64,000 bases of DNA. It comes from Alphaproteobacteria bacterium. GTDB lineage: Bacteria > Pseudomonadota > Alphaproteobacteria > Paracaedibacterales > CAIULA01. Positions within the stretch are counted from its first letter, which is position 1. Each line of letters begins with the position of its first letter. This document shows, in pieces, positions 1-7,488 of this stretch. The position numbers were made by a program, and so were the translations under genes. The notes under the pieces were generated by a model, which did not search any database, was not told where the DNA came from, and saw only the letters and a program-made list of their open reading frames with translations. The stretch covers positions 1 through 64,000 of the forward strand of contig CANJLN010000003.1 of assembly GCA_947475175.1 (NCBI GenBank). Direction: 5' to 3'.

Positions 1-95
1 GAGCCGTGATAACCCCTCCTTTAAGAGAAACTTCCGGGTTCGGAGTCTTAAAGTGTATCAGATCCCAAAAAACAGCGGACAAATTTTTTCTCCTC

Positions 96-171
96 TGTCA
101 TTCACAGCGTAAGCGGGAATCCAGAAGTTCTCTGGATCCCCGACTCGGCCTTCGGCCTCTCGAGGACGACA
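96..171. repeat. Palindromic intergenic repeat, type C (TGTCATTC...GACGACA)
   Basis: The segment starts with TGTCATTC and ends with GAGGACGACA. It contains two small hairpins: CCAGA/TCTGG around 122-135 and GGCC-TTC-GGCC around 147-157. This is the layout of miniature inverted-repeat elements that occur in many proteobacterial intergenic regions. No coding role is seen, and the short ORF running through it is only the repeat being read through. Confidence 0.6.
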
Positions 172-251
172 GTTGGAAGGTTTTGAAACAACAAAAAGGG
201 AACAGAGAAATGACTTAGAGTTACAGCTGAGCCCGTAAAATGATACAGTTG

Positions 252-336
252 CCGTCATTGCGCCTGAGCGTGGCGAGTTTCATTCTTTTTCCTGGATTGC
301 CACGTCGGGACGATGTCCCTCCTCGCAAAGACGGCG
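252..336. repeat. Intergenic repeat, type B (CGTCATTGCG...CGCAAAGACG)
   Basis: The ends CGTCATTGCG and CGCAAAGACG form an imperfect terminal inverted repeat, with an inner CCTGGATTGCCACGTC stretch. The same family recurs at 41149-41186 and twice at 54902-54975. The first 414 bases of the window hold this element, the type C element before it, and no convincing gene. Confidence 0.6.
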
Positions 337-414
337 GTTTTTCACCCCCCAAATTTCCATATAGTCCTAAGCACACCATGATGCTAAGCTTGTAACAAAT
401 CCACTTTCAAAAAT

Positions 415-1839
415 ATGACAAGCATGACTGAAATTACATCTGATCTTATCGTAATTGGTGCGGGGCCTGGGGGTTATGTGGCAGCGATACGCGCTGCACA
501 GCTCGGGCTGAAAGTAATTGTGATCGATAAACGCGAAAAGGCGGGCGGGACGTGTTTGAATATTGGCTGTATCCCATCAAAGGCACTTTTGCATTCCTCT
601 CATAAATTTTTAGAAACACGAGATAACCTCAAGCCTCATGGAATTTCTGTTGATAACATCAGGCTTGATCTGAAAGCCATGATGGCCAGAAAAGACGCGA
701 TCGTTGATGACTTGACGCGTGGTGTAGGATTTTTATTCCGTAAAAATGAAATCAAATTTGCAGTCGGTCATGCAACTTTTAAGGGCCCAGGTCGACTTCA
801 AGTTACGCATGAGGGTGTTACACAAGACTTTTACGCGCCGCATATCATCATTGCAACAGGTTCTGAAAGTGCGCATTTGCCTCATTTTGACATTGATGAA
901 GAGAGAATCCTGACATCAACAGGGGCTTTAAGCTTGACCAAAGTCCCAAGACATTTGGTCGTTATTGGAGGCGGCTATATTGGTTTGGAAATGGGATCCG
1001 TGTGGCAACGATTGGGGTCAGAGGTGACCGTGATTGAGGCTGGTAAACATATTGTTCCATCCATGGACAGAGAAGTCGGTCAAGCTTTGCACAAAGCTTT
1101 GGAAAAACAAGGGATGGCTTTTCGGATTGAACGCATGGTTTCAAAAGTGATTAAAAATCCAAAAACACTAACACTGCATGCGTTTCATTCACACAACAAA
1201 GAAGAACAAATCCCTGAGGTTCTTGAATGTAATGCGGTCTTGGTGGCTATTGGCAGACGGGCGCATACAAATGGGTTAGGCCTCAATCATGCCAACATTC
1301 AGTTGGGGCAAAGCGGTCATATTTTGGTCAACCGTCATTATCAAACAAGCTGCCCTGGCGTTTATGCTATTGGCGATGTGATCCCTGGACCCATGTTGGC
1401 TCATAAAGCCATGGACGAAGGTGTTGTTGTTGCCGAATTCATAGCCGGTCAATCGGCACATATTAATTATGGAATTATTCCAGCGGTGATCTATACATCC
1501 CCCGAAGTCGCCAGCGTCGGCAAAACCGAAGAAGAACTCAAAGAAGACAAAATCGACTATAAAGTTGGAAAGTTCCCCTTTTCAGCCACCAGCCGAGCAA
1601 AAACCATGGGGGAGACAATTGGCTTTGTAAAAATCCTAACGCAAGCGAGATCGGATGAAGTCTTAGGCGTTCATATCATTGGTGAACAAGCTGGCTCTAT
1701 GATTGCCGAAGCCGCTATGGCGATGGAATTTGGAGCAGCCGCTGAGGATATTGCCCGTAGTTGTCACGCCCATCCAACCTTTAGCGAGGCTATGAAAGAG
1801 GCTGCTTGGGCCGCGTTTGATAAGCCATTGCATATGTGA
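415..1839 (+). CDS. lpdA: Dihydrolipoyl dehydrogenase (E3)
   Basis: This flavoprotein reoxidises the dihydrolipoyl groups of 2-oxoacid dehydrogenase complexes (and the glycine cleavage system), passing electrons to NAD+. At 474 residues it has the family length. The FAD-binding GAGPGG is at residues 15-20, the redox disulfide Cys47-Cys52 sits in GGTCLNIGC, and a second Rossmann motif VVIGGGYIGLE lies near 183. The C-terminal dimer-interface pair His453/Glu458 is in HPTFSE. The ATG at 415 is used here; the in-frame ATG at 424 (MTEITSD) is equally possible because neither has a clear ribosome site. E1/E2 genes would be expected upstream, outside the window. gcvH and gcvT at the other end of the window are possible partners. 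Confidence 0.96.
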   Translation: MTSMTEITSDLIVIGAGPGGYVAAIRAAQLGLKVIVIDKREKAGGTCLNIGCIPSKALLHSSHKFLETRDNLKPHGISVDNIRLDLKAMMARKDAIVDDLTRGVGFLFRKNEIKFAVGHATFKGPGRLQVTHEGVTQDFYAPHIIIATGSESAHLPHFDIDEERILTSTGALSLTKVPRHLVVIGGGYIGLEMGSVWQRLGSEVTVIEAGKHIVPSMDREVGQALHKALEKQGMAFRIERMVSKVIKNPKTLTLHAFHSHNKEEQIPEVLECNAVLVAIGRRAHTNGLGLNHANIQLGQSGHILVNRHYQTSCPGVYAIGDVIPGPMLAHKAMDEGVVVAEFIAGQSAHINYGIIPAVIYTSPEVASVGKTEEELKEDKIDYKVGKFPFSATSRAKTMGETIGFVKILTQARSDEVLGVHIIGEQAGSMIAEAAMAMEFGAAAEDIARSCHAHPTFSEAMKEAAWAAFDKPLHM

Positions 1840-1846
1840 GAGAAAA

Positions 1847-1865
1847 TTATCTCACGCTGCTAAAT
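1847..1865. repeat. 19-bp direct repeat, left copy
   Basis: TTATCTCACGCTGCTAAAT occurs here and identically at 2766-2784. The two copies bracket the Bro-N gene. Both are preceded by GAAAA, with one extra C in the right copy. This copy lies in the lpdA/Bro-N intergenic gap and looks like a duplicated cmk 3' end, as expected for an attachment or target-site duplication. Confidence 0.7.
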
Positions 1866-1876
1866 GAGATCGTTTT

Positions 1877-2707
1877 TTAAGAACTCTTTGGCAAGTAGTT
1901 TTTTCGGCTAATAATTGCTCGACCGCTTTTTTTCTCCAGTTCAAGTCGTGCATTGCCAGCAATCTGACCACCTTGACGAGCTGCCGTTTTATTATCGTCA
2001 AATCCCTGCGCATCGGTATTACGAGCAATTTCTGTTGTCGATGCTTCACCGAGCATAGAAAAGATCAGCTCTAAATCATTCATATGATCACGTAAATTCT
2101 CTCTCTTTAAGCCCTTATGCTCTTTATATTCTGAAGGTGTCATACCAAAAGCGGCTTTTGAAATTTCAGCTGTTAGAATTGCAAACTCGCGATCTTCGCC
2201 AACACCTCGATTTTTCCATTCGTCGGTTAGCTCTTCACGAATCGCAATACTGCGCATGCGTTTTTCAACCCAAGCATCTGGATAACCTTTGGCTTTGTAA
2301 AGCGCACGAGCTCGTTTGCTTGCCAATTCTGGATCTTCAATCTCTTGCACGCGTTCATAGCCAACTTTAGCAAGCCACCGTTTAAAAGGTTCAGCTTTTG
2401 GAGATGGAATGGATTGAATGATACGGAAAAGCCCTTCGGTATTGGCGCAATTGATCTTTTGCTTACCGCCTTCAGTATCCATTAAAAGGGGAGTGACAAT
2501 TTGTCCCCACCCTTCAGATAAAATTACGTCACGGCTTCGCATTTTTTTTATATAATCAGTTGGATTAGCGCTATCCGTCAGTGCCCAAACAACATCGACA
2601 ACAGAAAACCACCACTCATTGTTGTGGAGCGTACGTCGTATGGTTTTCTTATTGAAAACGGCTAATTTTAAAGAATGTATTGAAAGATGAGTTTCTTCTT
2701 TTGACAT
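1877..2707 (-). CDS. Bro-N / antirepressor-type protein (DinD-like)
   Basis: About 276 residues. The N-terminal part (NEWWFSVVDVVWALTDSANPTDYIKKMR) is a Bro-N domain, the DNA-binding module of phage antirepressors and baculovirus BRO proteins. The C-terminal half resembles the tail of DinD-type damage-inducible proteins. Start: an in-frame ATG exists at 2719, but GGAGGG stands 4-5 bases before the ATG at 2707 (MSKEE), which decides for 2707. The gene is alone, with no other phage gene around it, and is enclosed by a perfect 19-bp direct repeat matching the cmk 3' end. A transferred single-gene cargo or prophage remnant is likely. Its cellular role cannot be told from sequence. Confidence 0.82.
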   Translation of the reverse strand: MSKEETHLSIHSLKLAVFNKKTIRRTLHNNEWWFSVVDVVWALTDSANPTDYIKKMRSRDVILSEGWGQIVTPLLMDTEGGKQKINCANTEGLFRIIQSIPSPKAEPFKRWLAKVGYERVQEIEDPELASKRARALYKAKGYPDAWVEKRMRSIAIREELTDEWKNRGVGEDREFAILTAEISKAAFGMTPSEYKEHKGLKRENLRDHMNDLELIFSMLGEASTTEIARNTDAQGFDDNKTAARQGGQIAGNARLELEKKSGRAIISRKNYLPKSS

Positions 2708-2765
2708 TTTTCCCTCCATTAATGAACTTATATTACATTAAATGGTTCAATAATGGTAGGAAAAC

Positions 2766-2784
2766 TTATCTCACGCTGCTAAAT
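2766..2784. repeat. 19-bp direct repeat, right copy (inside the cmk 3' end)
   Basis: Identical to 1847-1865. This copy includes the last codons of cmk (LAA) and its TGA stop, so an insertion using this site leaves the cmk product intact. The distance between copies is 919 bp. Confidence 0.7.
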
Positions 2785-3400
2785 TTTTCATGTATTCTTC
2801 AACGATTTTCCCTGCATATTCACACGCATCTTTAATGTTCATATCGCTGGTATCGATTGTGTACGCATCCTCAGCGGCAACTATTCTGTCTCTTTGGTCT
2901 CTTTCGTTAATTTTTTCTAAATAAGATTCTTGTTGGTTCTGGGTCTGATGCTCTTGCATTTCTTTAAGACGGCGCTGGGCTCGAATTTCTGGTCTGGCTG
3001 TTACAAAGAATTTTAAATGCGCATCGGGACAAACAACTGTACCAATATCACGCCCATCCAAAACAGCTCCATTAAAAGGTTTAGAGATATGTTGGCAAAA
3101 AAACCGCATGTGTCTTGTTAGAATTTCTCGAACCTCTGGCAAGACAGCAATTTGAGAGGCCATACTCGCTGTTGATTCTAGGCGAAGGTCTGGATCTTTT
3201 AACTGATCTAAATCTAAATTAAGCGCAATGCGAACAAGAGAAACAGGATCATCGTTGGCAATATTTTCCCGAAGCGCTTTTAAGGCGACAGCTCGGTAGA
3301 GAAGCCCTGTATCCAGGTGTTTTAATTCATAATAATTAGCAAGATAACTTGCAATTGTTCCCTTGCCAGCCCCTGCTGGGCCATCTACTGCGATAATCAA
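2771..3400 (-). CDS. cmk: Cytidylate kinase
   Basis: Cmk phosphorylates CMP and dCMP with ATP in pyrimidine nucleotide salvage and recycling. The 209-residue protein starts MIIAVDGPAGAGKGTIA with the P-loop GPAGAGKGT. It carries the family signature LDGRDIGTVVCPDA, which contributes to CMP binding, and the Arg-rich RAQRRLKE lid. Length and motifs are normal. Its last codons and stop lie inside the right copy of the 19-bp repeat. It is divergent from plsY with a 72-85 base gap. The rpsA and aroA genes often found beside cmk are not in view. Confidence 0.95.
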   Translation of the reverse strand: MIIAVDGPAGAGKGTIASYLANYYELKHLDTGLLYRAVALKALRENIANDDPVSLVRIALNLDLDQLKDPDLRLESTASMASQIAVLPEVREILTRHMRFFCQHISKPFNGAVLDGRDIGTVVCPDAHLKFFVTARPEIRAQRRLKEMQEHQTQNQQESYLEKINERDQRDRIVAAEDAYTIDTSDMNIKDACEYAGKIVEEYMKNLAA

Positions 3401-3484
3401 AAAGAAACTCTTACGAATGGTATTGACCTTATTAGACTCTTATCCTAGTTTTCTAGAAGTGTCTAATATAATTTGAGTGATTTC

Positions 3485-4078
3485 ATGAACTCTCTACCCT
3501 ACATACTCGTTGCTTATTTATTGGGATCTATTCCTTTTGGTCTTCTCTTAAGTCATTTTGCTGGCATGGGGGATATCAGAAAAATCGGATCAGGAAATAT
3601 TGGGGCCACAAATGTCTTACGTACTGGAAATAAAAAGATCGCTTTGTTGACGCTTTTGTTTGATGGGCTAAAAGGGTATCTTGCTGTTCTTATGGTTTTG
3701 CATTACGCACCATCTCTCATTTATGTTGCTGGATTAGCTGCTATTTTGGGGCACGTATTTCCTGTATGGTTAAAATTCAAAGGAGGTAAAGGAGTCGCTA
3801 CAGCGCTGGGTGTATATCTTTCTTTAAACGCTCCTTTGGCGCTTATGATTATTTTTATTTGGTCGGTTGTTGCTAAAATATGGAAAATTTCTTCTCTGGC
3901 AGCACTTGTTGCTTTAGCTTTAGCGCCCGTGTTGGCTTTTTTGTTAGTTGTTTATAATGTAGCCGAGTATGAAATCGTTTCTTTTTCATGTGTTATAACG
4001 CTTTTAATTCTTTATACACACCGTGAAAACATTAAAAGACTTTTCTCAGGCCAAGAAGGAAGTTTTAAGGCAGAATAG
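3485..4078 (+). CDS. plsY: Glycerol-3-phosphate acyltransferase PlsY
   Basis: This integral membrane enzyme acylates sn-glycerol-3-phosphate with acyl-phosphate, the first step of phospholipid synthesis. It has about five membrane segments and the diagnostic motifs GSGNIGATNVLRTG, FDGLKG and FPVWLKFKGGKGVATALG. The frame is open from a TTG at 3473, but the ATG at 3485 (MNSLPYI) begins just before the first membrane helix and follows TGAGTGA, so it is preferred. A partner PlsX gene is not in the window. Confidence 0.93.
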   Translation: MNSLPYILVAYLLGSIPFGLLLSHFAGMGDIRKIGSGNIGATNVLRTGNKKIALLTLLFDGLKGYLAVLMVLHYAPSLIYVAGLAAILGHVFPVWLKFKGGKGVATALGVYLSLNAPLALMIIFIWSVVAKIWKISSLAALVALALAPVLAFLLVVYNVAEYEIVSFSCVITLLILYTHRENIKRLFSGQEGSFKAE

Positions 4079-4143
4079 TACTCATTATCCTGTTTAAGAA
4101 AGTATCGGGTTACTCTTTTGAAATCTTTGTTTTCCAAAAAACA

Positions 4144-4172
4144 TTGACGAGAAGCCGTAATTCCTATATACA
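4144..4172 (+). promoter_or_regulatory. Sigma-70-type promoter of rpmB
   Basis: The -35 box TTGACG (4144-4149) and -10 box TATACA (4167-4172) are separated by exactly 17 bases and lie 32 bases before the rpmB ATG. This is one of the best-matching promoters in the window, fitting a highly expressed ribosomal protein. Confidence 0.7.
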
Positions 4173-4203
4173 ATAGTATGCTATTTTTATATGGAGATCT
4201 ATC

Positions 4204-4500
4204 ATGGCTAAGCGCTGCGAAATTACAGGAAAAGGTGTGATGTCGGGAAATAACGTCAGTCACGCTAACAACAAAACACGTCGTCGTTTCTTGCCGAATT
4301 TGCAAGAGACATCACTGATGAGCGAGGCTTTGGGCCGTATGGTTCGTTTGCGCCTAACAACAAATGGTATTCGTACCATCGAGTTTCATGGTGGTTTGGA
4401 TGCTTTTATGGTCAGAACACCTGCTGCGAAGCTAGGTCCGAAAATTGCTGTTTTGAAAAAGACCATCATGGGTCGTTTGGCTGCAAAAATATCTGCGTAA
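4204..4500 (+). CDS. rpmB: 50S ribosomal protein L28
   Basis: A basic 98-residue protein with the L28 signature [33 protein letters not shown], followed by the alphaproteobacterial-type C-terminal extension. GGAG lies about 8 bases before the ATG. It has its own promoter (4144-4172) and an intrinsic terminator (4510-4550), so it is probably monocistronic. Confidence 0.97.
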   Translation: MAKRCEITGKGVMSGNNVSHANNKTRRRFLPNLQETSLMSEALGRMVRLRLTTNGIRTIEFHGGLDAFMVRTPAAKLGPKIAVLKKTIMGRLAAKISA

Positions 4501-4509
4501 GTTTTTTTT

Positions 4510-4550
4510 AAGGGCATTTGGTTTTTTAAAATCAGTGCCCTTTCTTTTTT
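4510..4550 (+). terminator. Intrinsic terminator after rpmB
   Basis: Stem AAGGGCA (4510-4516) pairs with TGCCCTT (4536-4542) and is followed by TCTTTTTT. The next gene begins only a few bases later (4555). Confidence 0.7.
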
Positions 4551-4554
4551 CCTC

Positions 4555-5304
4555 ATGGATACTACCGTTTATCAGCTTGTTGTTTTTTTAGAGAATTTCT
4601 CCGCAGAATTTCTTTCGCTATTAACATTCATTGTTTGTGCTGTTTCTATATTAGGTATGCTTCGGTTTTATGGAGCGGCCGGCTTATGTGTCTATAACGC
4701 TGTTGCGATACTAGTTGCTAACATTCAAGTTTTACGTCTGGCTAAATTTGGTTTTTCACCCGAACCTGTGGCTTTGGGAACGGTTGTTTTTGCAACGACC
4801 TATTTAGTGAGCGATATTTTGGTGGAGCATTATGGAGCTAAAGCAGCAAAAGATTCGCTTTGGCTGAGTTTTATTTCTCAGATACTCATGACAGTTATTA
4901 TGATTCTGACTTTAGGACACGCGCCAGTACCTGAAGATTCTGCAACCAATACGGCCTATCTTTCCATGGCCAATTTATTTACCCCTTCGCCGCGTCTTTT
5001 ATGCGCAAGTTTGTTGGCGTATGTCGCTAGCCAATTATTTGATATTTGGGTGTTTCAGAAAATTCGTGATTTAAGTCACGGGCGATTTGTGTGGTTGCGT
5101 CAGAACGTATCAACTTTTTTATCTGGGTTATTAGATAGCTTTATTTTTAGCTATATAGCTTGGGTTCTTTTAAGCCCGACTCCCATTTCTTTTTACACCC
5201 TGATGATCAGCTACGTTCTTGGAACTTATTTTTTAAGGCTGATTGTGAATTTAGCTGGAACGCCCATTATGTACCTTAGTTACTCCATACTACGAAAGCT
5301 ATAA
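4555..5304 (+). CDS. yhhQ: Queuosine precursor transporter (YhhQ family)
   Basis: A 249-residue polytopic protein with about six membrane helices. It has family landmarks: VVFATTYLVSDILVEHYGAKAAKDSLWLSF in the middle and ASQLFDIWVFQKIRDLSHGRFVWLRQNVST(F) followed by a short loop and LDSFIFSYIAW. YhhQ/VUT proteins import queuosine precursors (preQ0, preQ1 or, in some pathogens, queuine). The gene is four bases upstream of tgt, the enzyme that inserts these bases into tRNA, which supports the call. The ATG sits directly behind the rpmB terminator without a visible ribosome site, so expression is either by readthrough or from an unrecognised signal. Confidence 0.88.
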   Translation: MDTTVYQLVVFLENFSAEFLSLLTFIVCAVSILGMLRFYGAAGLCVYNAVAILVANIQVLRLAKFGFSPEPVALGTVVFATTYLVSDILVEHYGAKAAKDSLWLSFISQILMTVIMILTLGHAPVPEDSATNTAYLSMANLFTPSPRLLCASLLAYVASQLFDIWVFQKIRDLSHGRFVWLRQNVSTFLSGLLDSFIFSYIAWVLLSPTPISFYTLMISYVLGTYFLRLIVNLAGTPIMYLSYSILRKL

Positions 5305-5308
5305 AAGC

Positions 5309-6487
5309 ATGTTTTCCTTTAAATTTGAACCCACACAGCCGGGGCGCTCTCGTTTAGGCTCTATCTCCACACCTCATGGCGTTGTTGAAACGCCAGCTTT
5401 TATTTTCTGTGCAACGAAAGCGGCTATGAAAAGTCTGAGTGCTGAAGATATGAAAGCGGCTGATACTCAGATCATTCTTTCAAACACGTATCATCTGATG
5501 TTGCAACCAGGTCCAGAGGTTGTTGAAAAAATGGGGGGATTGCAAAAGTTTACCGGTTGGCGTGGACCGATGTTAACAGACTCAGGTGGATTCCAGATTT
5601 TTAGTTTGGGGCATGGATCGGTTGCCTCTGAAATTAAAGGCAAGAGAATGACGGGCCGGAAAAAGACGTTGCTTCGTATTTCAGAAGAGGGAGCAAGGTT
5701 TCGTTCATACTTAAATGGCCGGGAGTATTTATTAACACCAGAAGAATCAATTCGAATTCAACGGCAATTGGGCGCCGATCTTATCGTCGTTTTGGACGAA
5801 TGCACGCCTTACCACGTTGACAAGAATTACACAGCTGAATCTATGGAAATGAGTCATCGTTGGGCACTTAGATCTTTGGCTGAATTCAAGAGAGGGGATA
5901 CAGGAACGCAGCAACTGTACGGTATTATCCAAGGTGGTGTTTATCCCGATTTGCGTAAAGCCGGTTGTGATTTTGTCAACAGTCACCCTTTCTTTGGGCA
6001 TGCCGTTGGTGGTTCTCTCGGTGCCAGCAAAGAGCAAATGCATGATGTGGTGAGTTTAGCGACAGAGCATTTGTGTCGCGAGAGACCCATACATCTTTTG
6101 GGGATTGGAGGGATTAGTGATATTTTCTCTGGTGTTGAGCAGGGAATAGATACCTTTGATTGTGTGCATCCAACACGGTTAGCCAGGCATGGTGGAGCGC
6201 TGGTTCGTTCTATGCACAATCCTGATGAGACAAGAGAACATATTAATCTTAGAAACAGTCAATTCCGCTTAGATGGCAATCCAATTGAATCTGATTGTCC
6301 TTGTGCAACTTGCAAAAATTATTCCAGAGCGTATATTCATCATTTGTTAAAGGCTCAGGAGCTTTTGGCGTACACCTTGATTTCAATTCACAATGTCTCT
6401 TTTATGAATCGTCTAATGACGGCTATTCGTAGAGCTTTGAAAGAAGGAACGTTTGCTCAAGTTAAGAAATCTTGGTCACGTAGTTAA
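5309..6487 (+). CDS. tgt: tRNA-guanine transglycosylase
   Basis: Tgt exchanges G34 of GUN-anticodon tRNAs for a 7-deazaguanine base. 392 residues. Asp91 is in LTDSGGFQIF, the base-binding Asp163 in VVLDECTPY, and the nucleophile Asp284 in DTFDCVHPTRLARHGG. Zinc ligands are Cys330, Cys332, Cys335 and His361. The pocket loop after AVGG reads SLGAS (236-240), where typical bacterial preQ1 enzymes have LAVGE. A glycine at the valine position is a feature of queuine-using enzymes, so a queuine preference is possible. It forms an operon with the precursor transporter upstream. No queA, queG or preQ0 pathway gene is seen. Confidence 0.97.
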   Translation: MFSFKFEPTQPGRSRLGSISTPHGVVETPAFIFCATKAAMKSLSAEDMKAADTQIILSNTYHLMLQPGPEVVEKMGGLQKFTGWRGPMLTDSGGFQIFSLGHGSVASEIKGKRMTGRKKTLLRISEEGARFRSYLNGREYLLTPEESIRIQRQLGADLIVVLDECTPYHVDKNYTAESMEMSHRWALRSLAEFKRGDTGTQQLYGIIQGGVYPDLRKAGCDFVNSHPFFGHAVGGSLGASKEQMHDVVSLATEHLCRERPIHLLGIGGISDIFSGVEQGIDTFDCVHPTRLARHGGALVRSMHNPDETREHINLRNSQFRLDGNPIESDCPCATCKNYSRAYIHHLLKAQELLAYTLISIHNVSFMNRLMTAIRRALKEGTFAQVKKSWSRS

Positions 6488-6568
6488 GAAATCATTAACC
6501 ATTTTAAGGTGATCCTGGTTGAAATAGGCGCTAACTTTCTTTGGTTGGTTTTTTAAAGTAGGTTCTCC

Positions 6569-7483
6569 ATGTCTCTCGAAAATTTAACGACTTTCCCCTG
6601 GATCAGTTTTAATTTAGCAATCCTTCTTATTCTAAGCCTGGATTTGGGGGTTTTCAGAAAACAAGCTCACGCCCCAACTTATAAAGAATCTTTGCTGTGG
6701 AGTCTTCTGTGGTTTACCTTGGCCGTTCTTTTCGGATTCTGGGTTTTAAAGACAAAAGGGTACGAATCTGCCGTGAACTTTTTTACAGGGTATGCTATTG
6801 AAAAGTCCTTAAGTCTTGATAACATTATGGTCTTTGTATTGATTTTCGAAGGTCTTGGGATTCCTTTGAAATATCAGCATAAGGTGCTTTTCTGGGGTAT
6901 ATTTGGAGCTCTTATTCTCCGTATTCTGATGATTTTCGCCGGCGTTGTTCTGTTGCAAAAGTTTCATTTCTTAATGTATGTTTTTGGAGGCTTCTTATTA
7001 ATAACAGGCCTCAAGATGCTCAGACAACATGATGAGACTAAAGATATAAAACAGGGAAGACTTTGGAAATTCATACAAAGAAATTTACCCTTAACAGACC
7101 AATTCAATGGACAAAGTTTCTGGCTTAAAGTTGGAGGAACCAAAAAGGCAACTCCTTTATTAGCAGCTTTAGTTTTGGTAGAACTCTCTGATGTTATTTT
7201 TGCAGTGGATTCAATCCCAGCTATTTTTGCAATTACCATGGATCCTTTTATCATTTACACCTCGAATGTCTTTGCAATTTTAGGCCTACGGTCATTATAC
7301 TTTTTGTTGGCAGGAGCAATTTCCTCCTTTATTTATTTGAAAAAAGGACTCGCATTTATTTTATGTTTTGTCGGATTAAAGATGGTGGGAATTATCCATA
7401 TCTCTCCTATCTATTCGCTTACCATAATTCTGCTAAGCCTTTTAGTGTCAATTTGTTTTTCTCTTTCTAAACGGAAAGCCTAA
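6569..7483 (+). CDS. TerC family integral membrane protein
   Basis: A 304-residue membrane protein with about eight helices. It has the TerC-family acidic motifs KSLSLDNIMVFVLIFEGLGIP and LVELSDVIFAVDSIPAIFAITMDPFI. TerC relatives are linked to tellurite resistance and more generally to metal (Mn2+) export that protects or metallates exported proteins; the exact substrate here is unknown. Its stop is five bases before the cckA start, so the two are probably co-transcribed. Confidence 0.88.
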   Translation: MSLENLTTFPWISFNLAILLILSLDLGVFRKQAHAPTYKESLLWSLLWFTLAVLFGFWVLKTKGYESAVNFFTGYAIEKSLSLDNIMVFVLIFEGLGIPLKYQHKVLFWGIFGALILRILMIFAGVVLLQKFHFLMYVFGGFLLITGLKMLRQHDETKDIKQGRLWKFIQRNLPLTDQFNGQSFWLKVGGTKKATPLLAALVLVELSDVIFAVDSIPAIFAITMDPFIIYTSNVFAILGLRSLYFLLAGAISSFIYLKKGLAFILCFVGLKMVGIIHISPIYSLTIILLSLLVSICFSLSKRKA

Positions 7484-7488
7484 GTTTT

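Noticed and set aside
6-218. Short plus-strand frame at the left edge
   Set aside because: It reads through the type C repeat and has no ribosome site or family resemblance.
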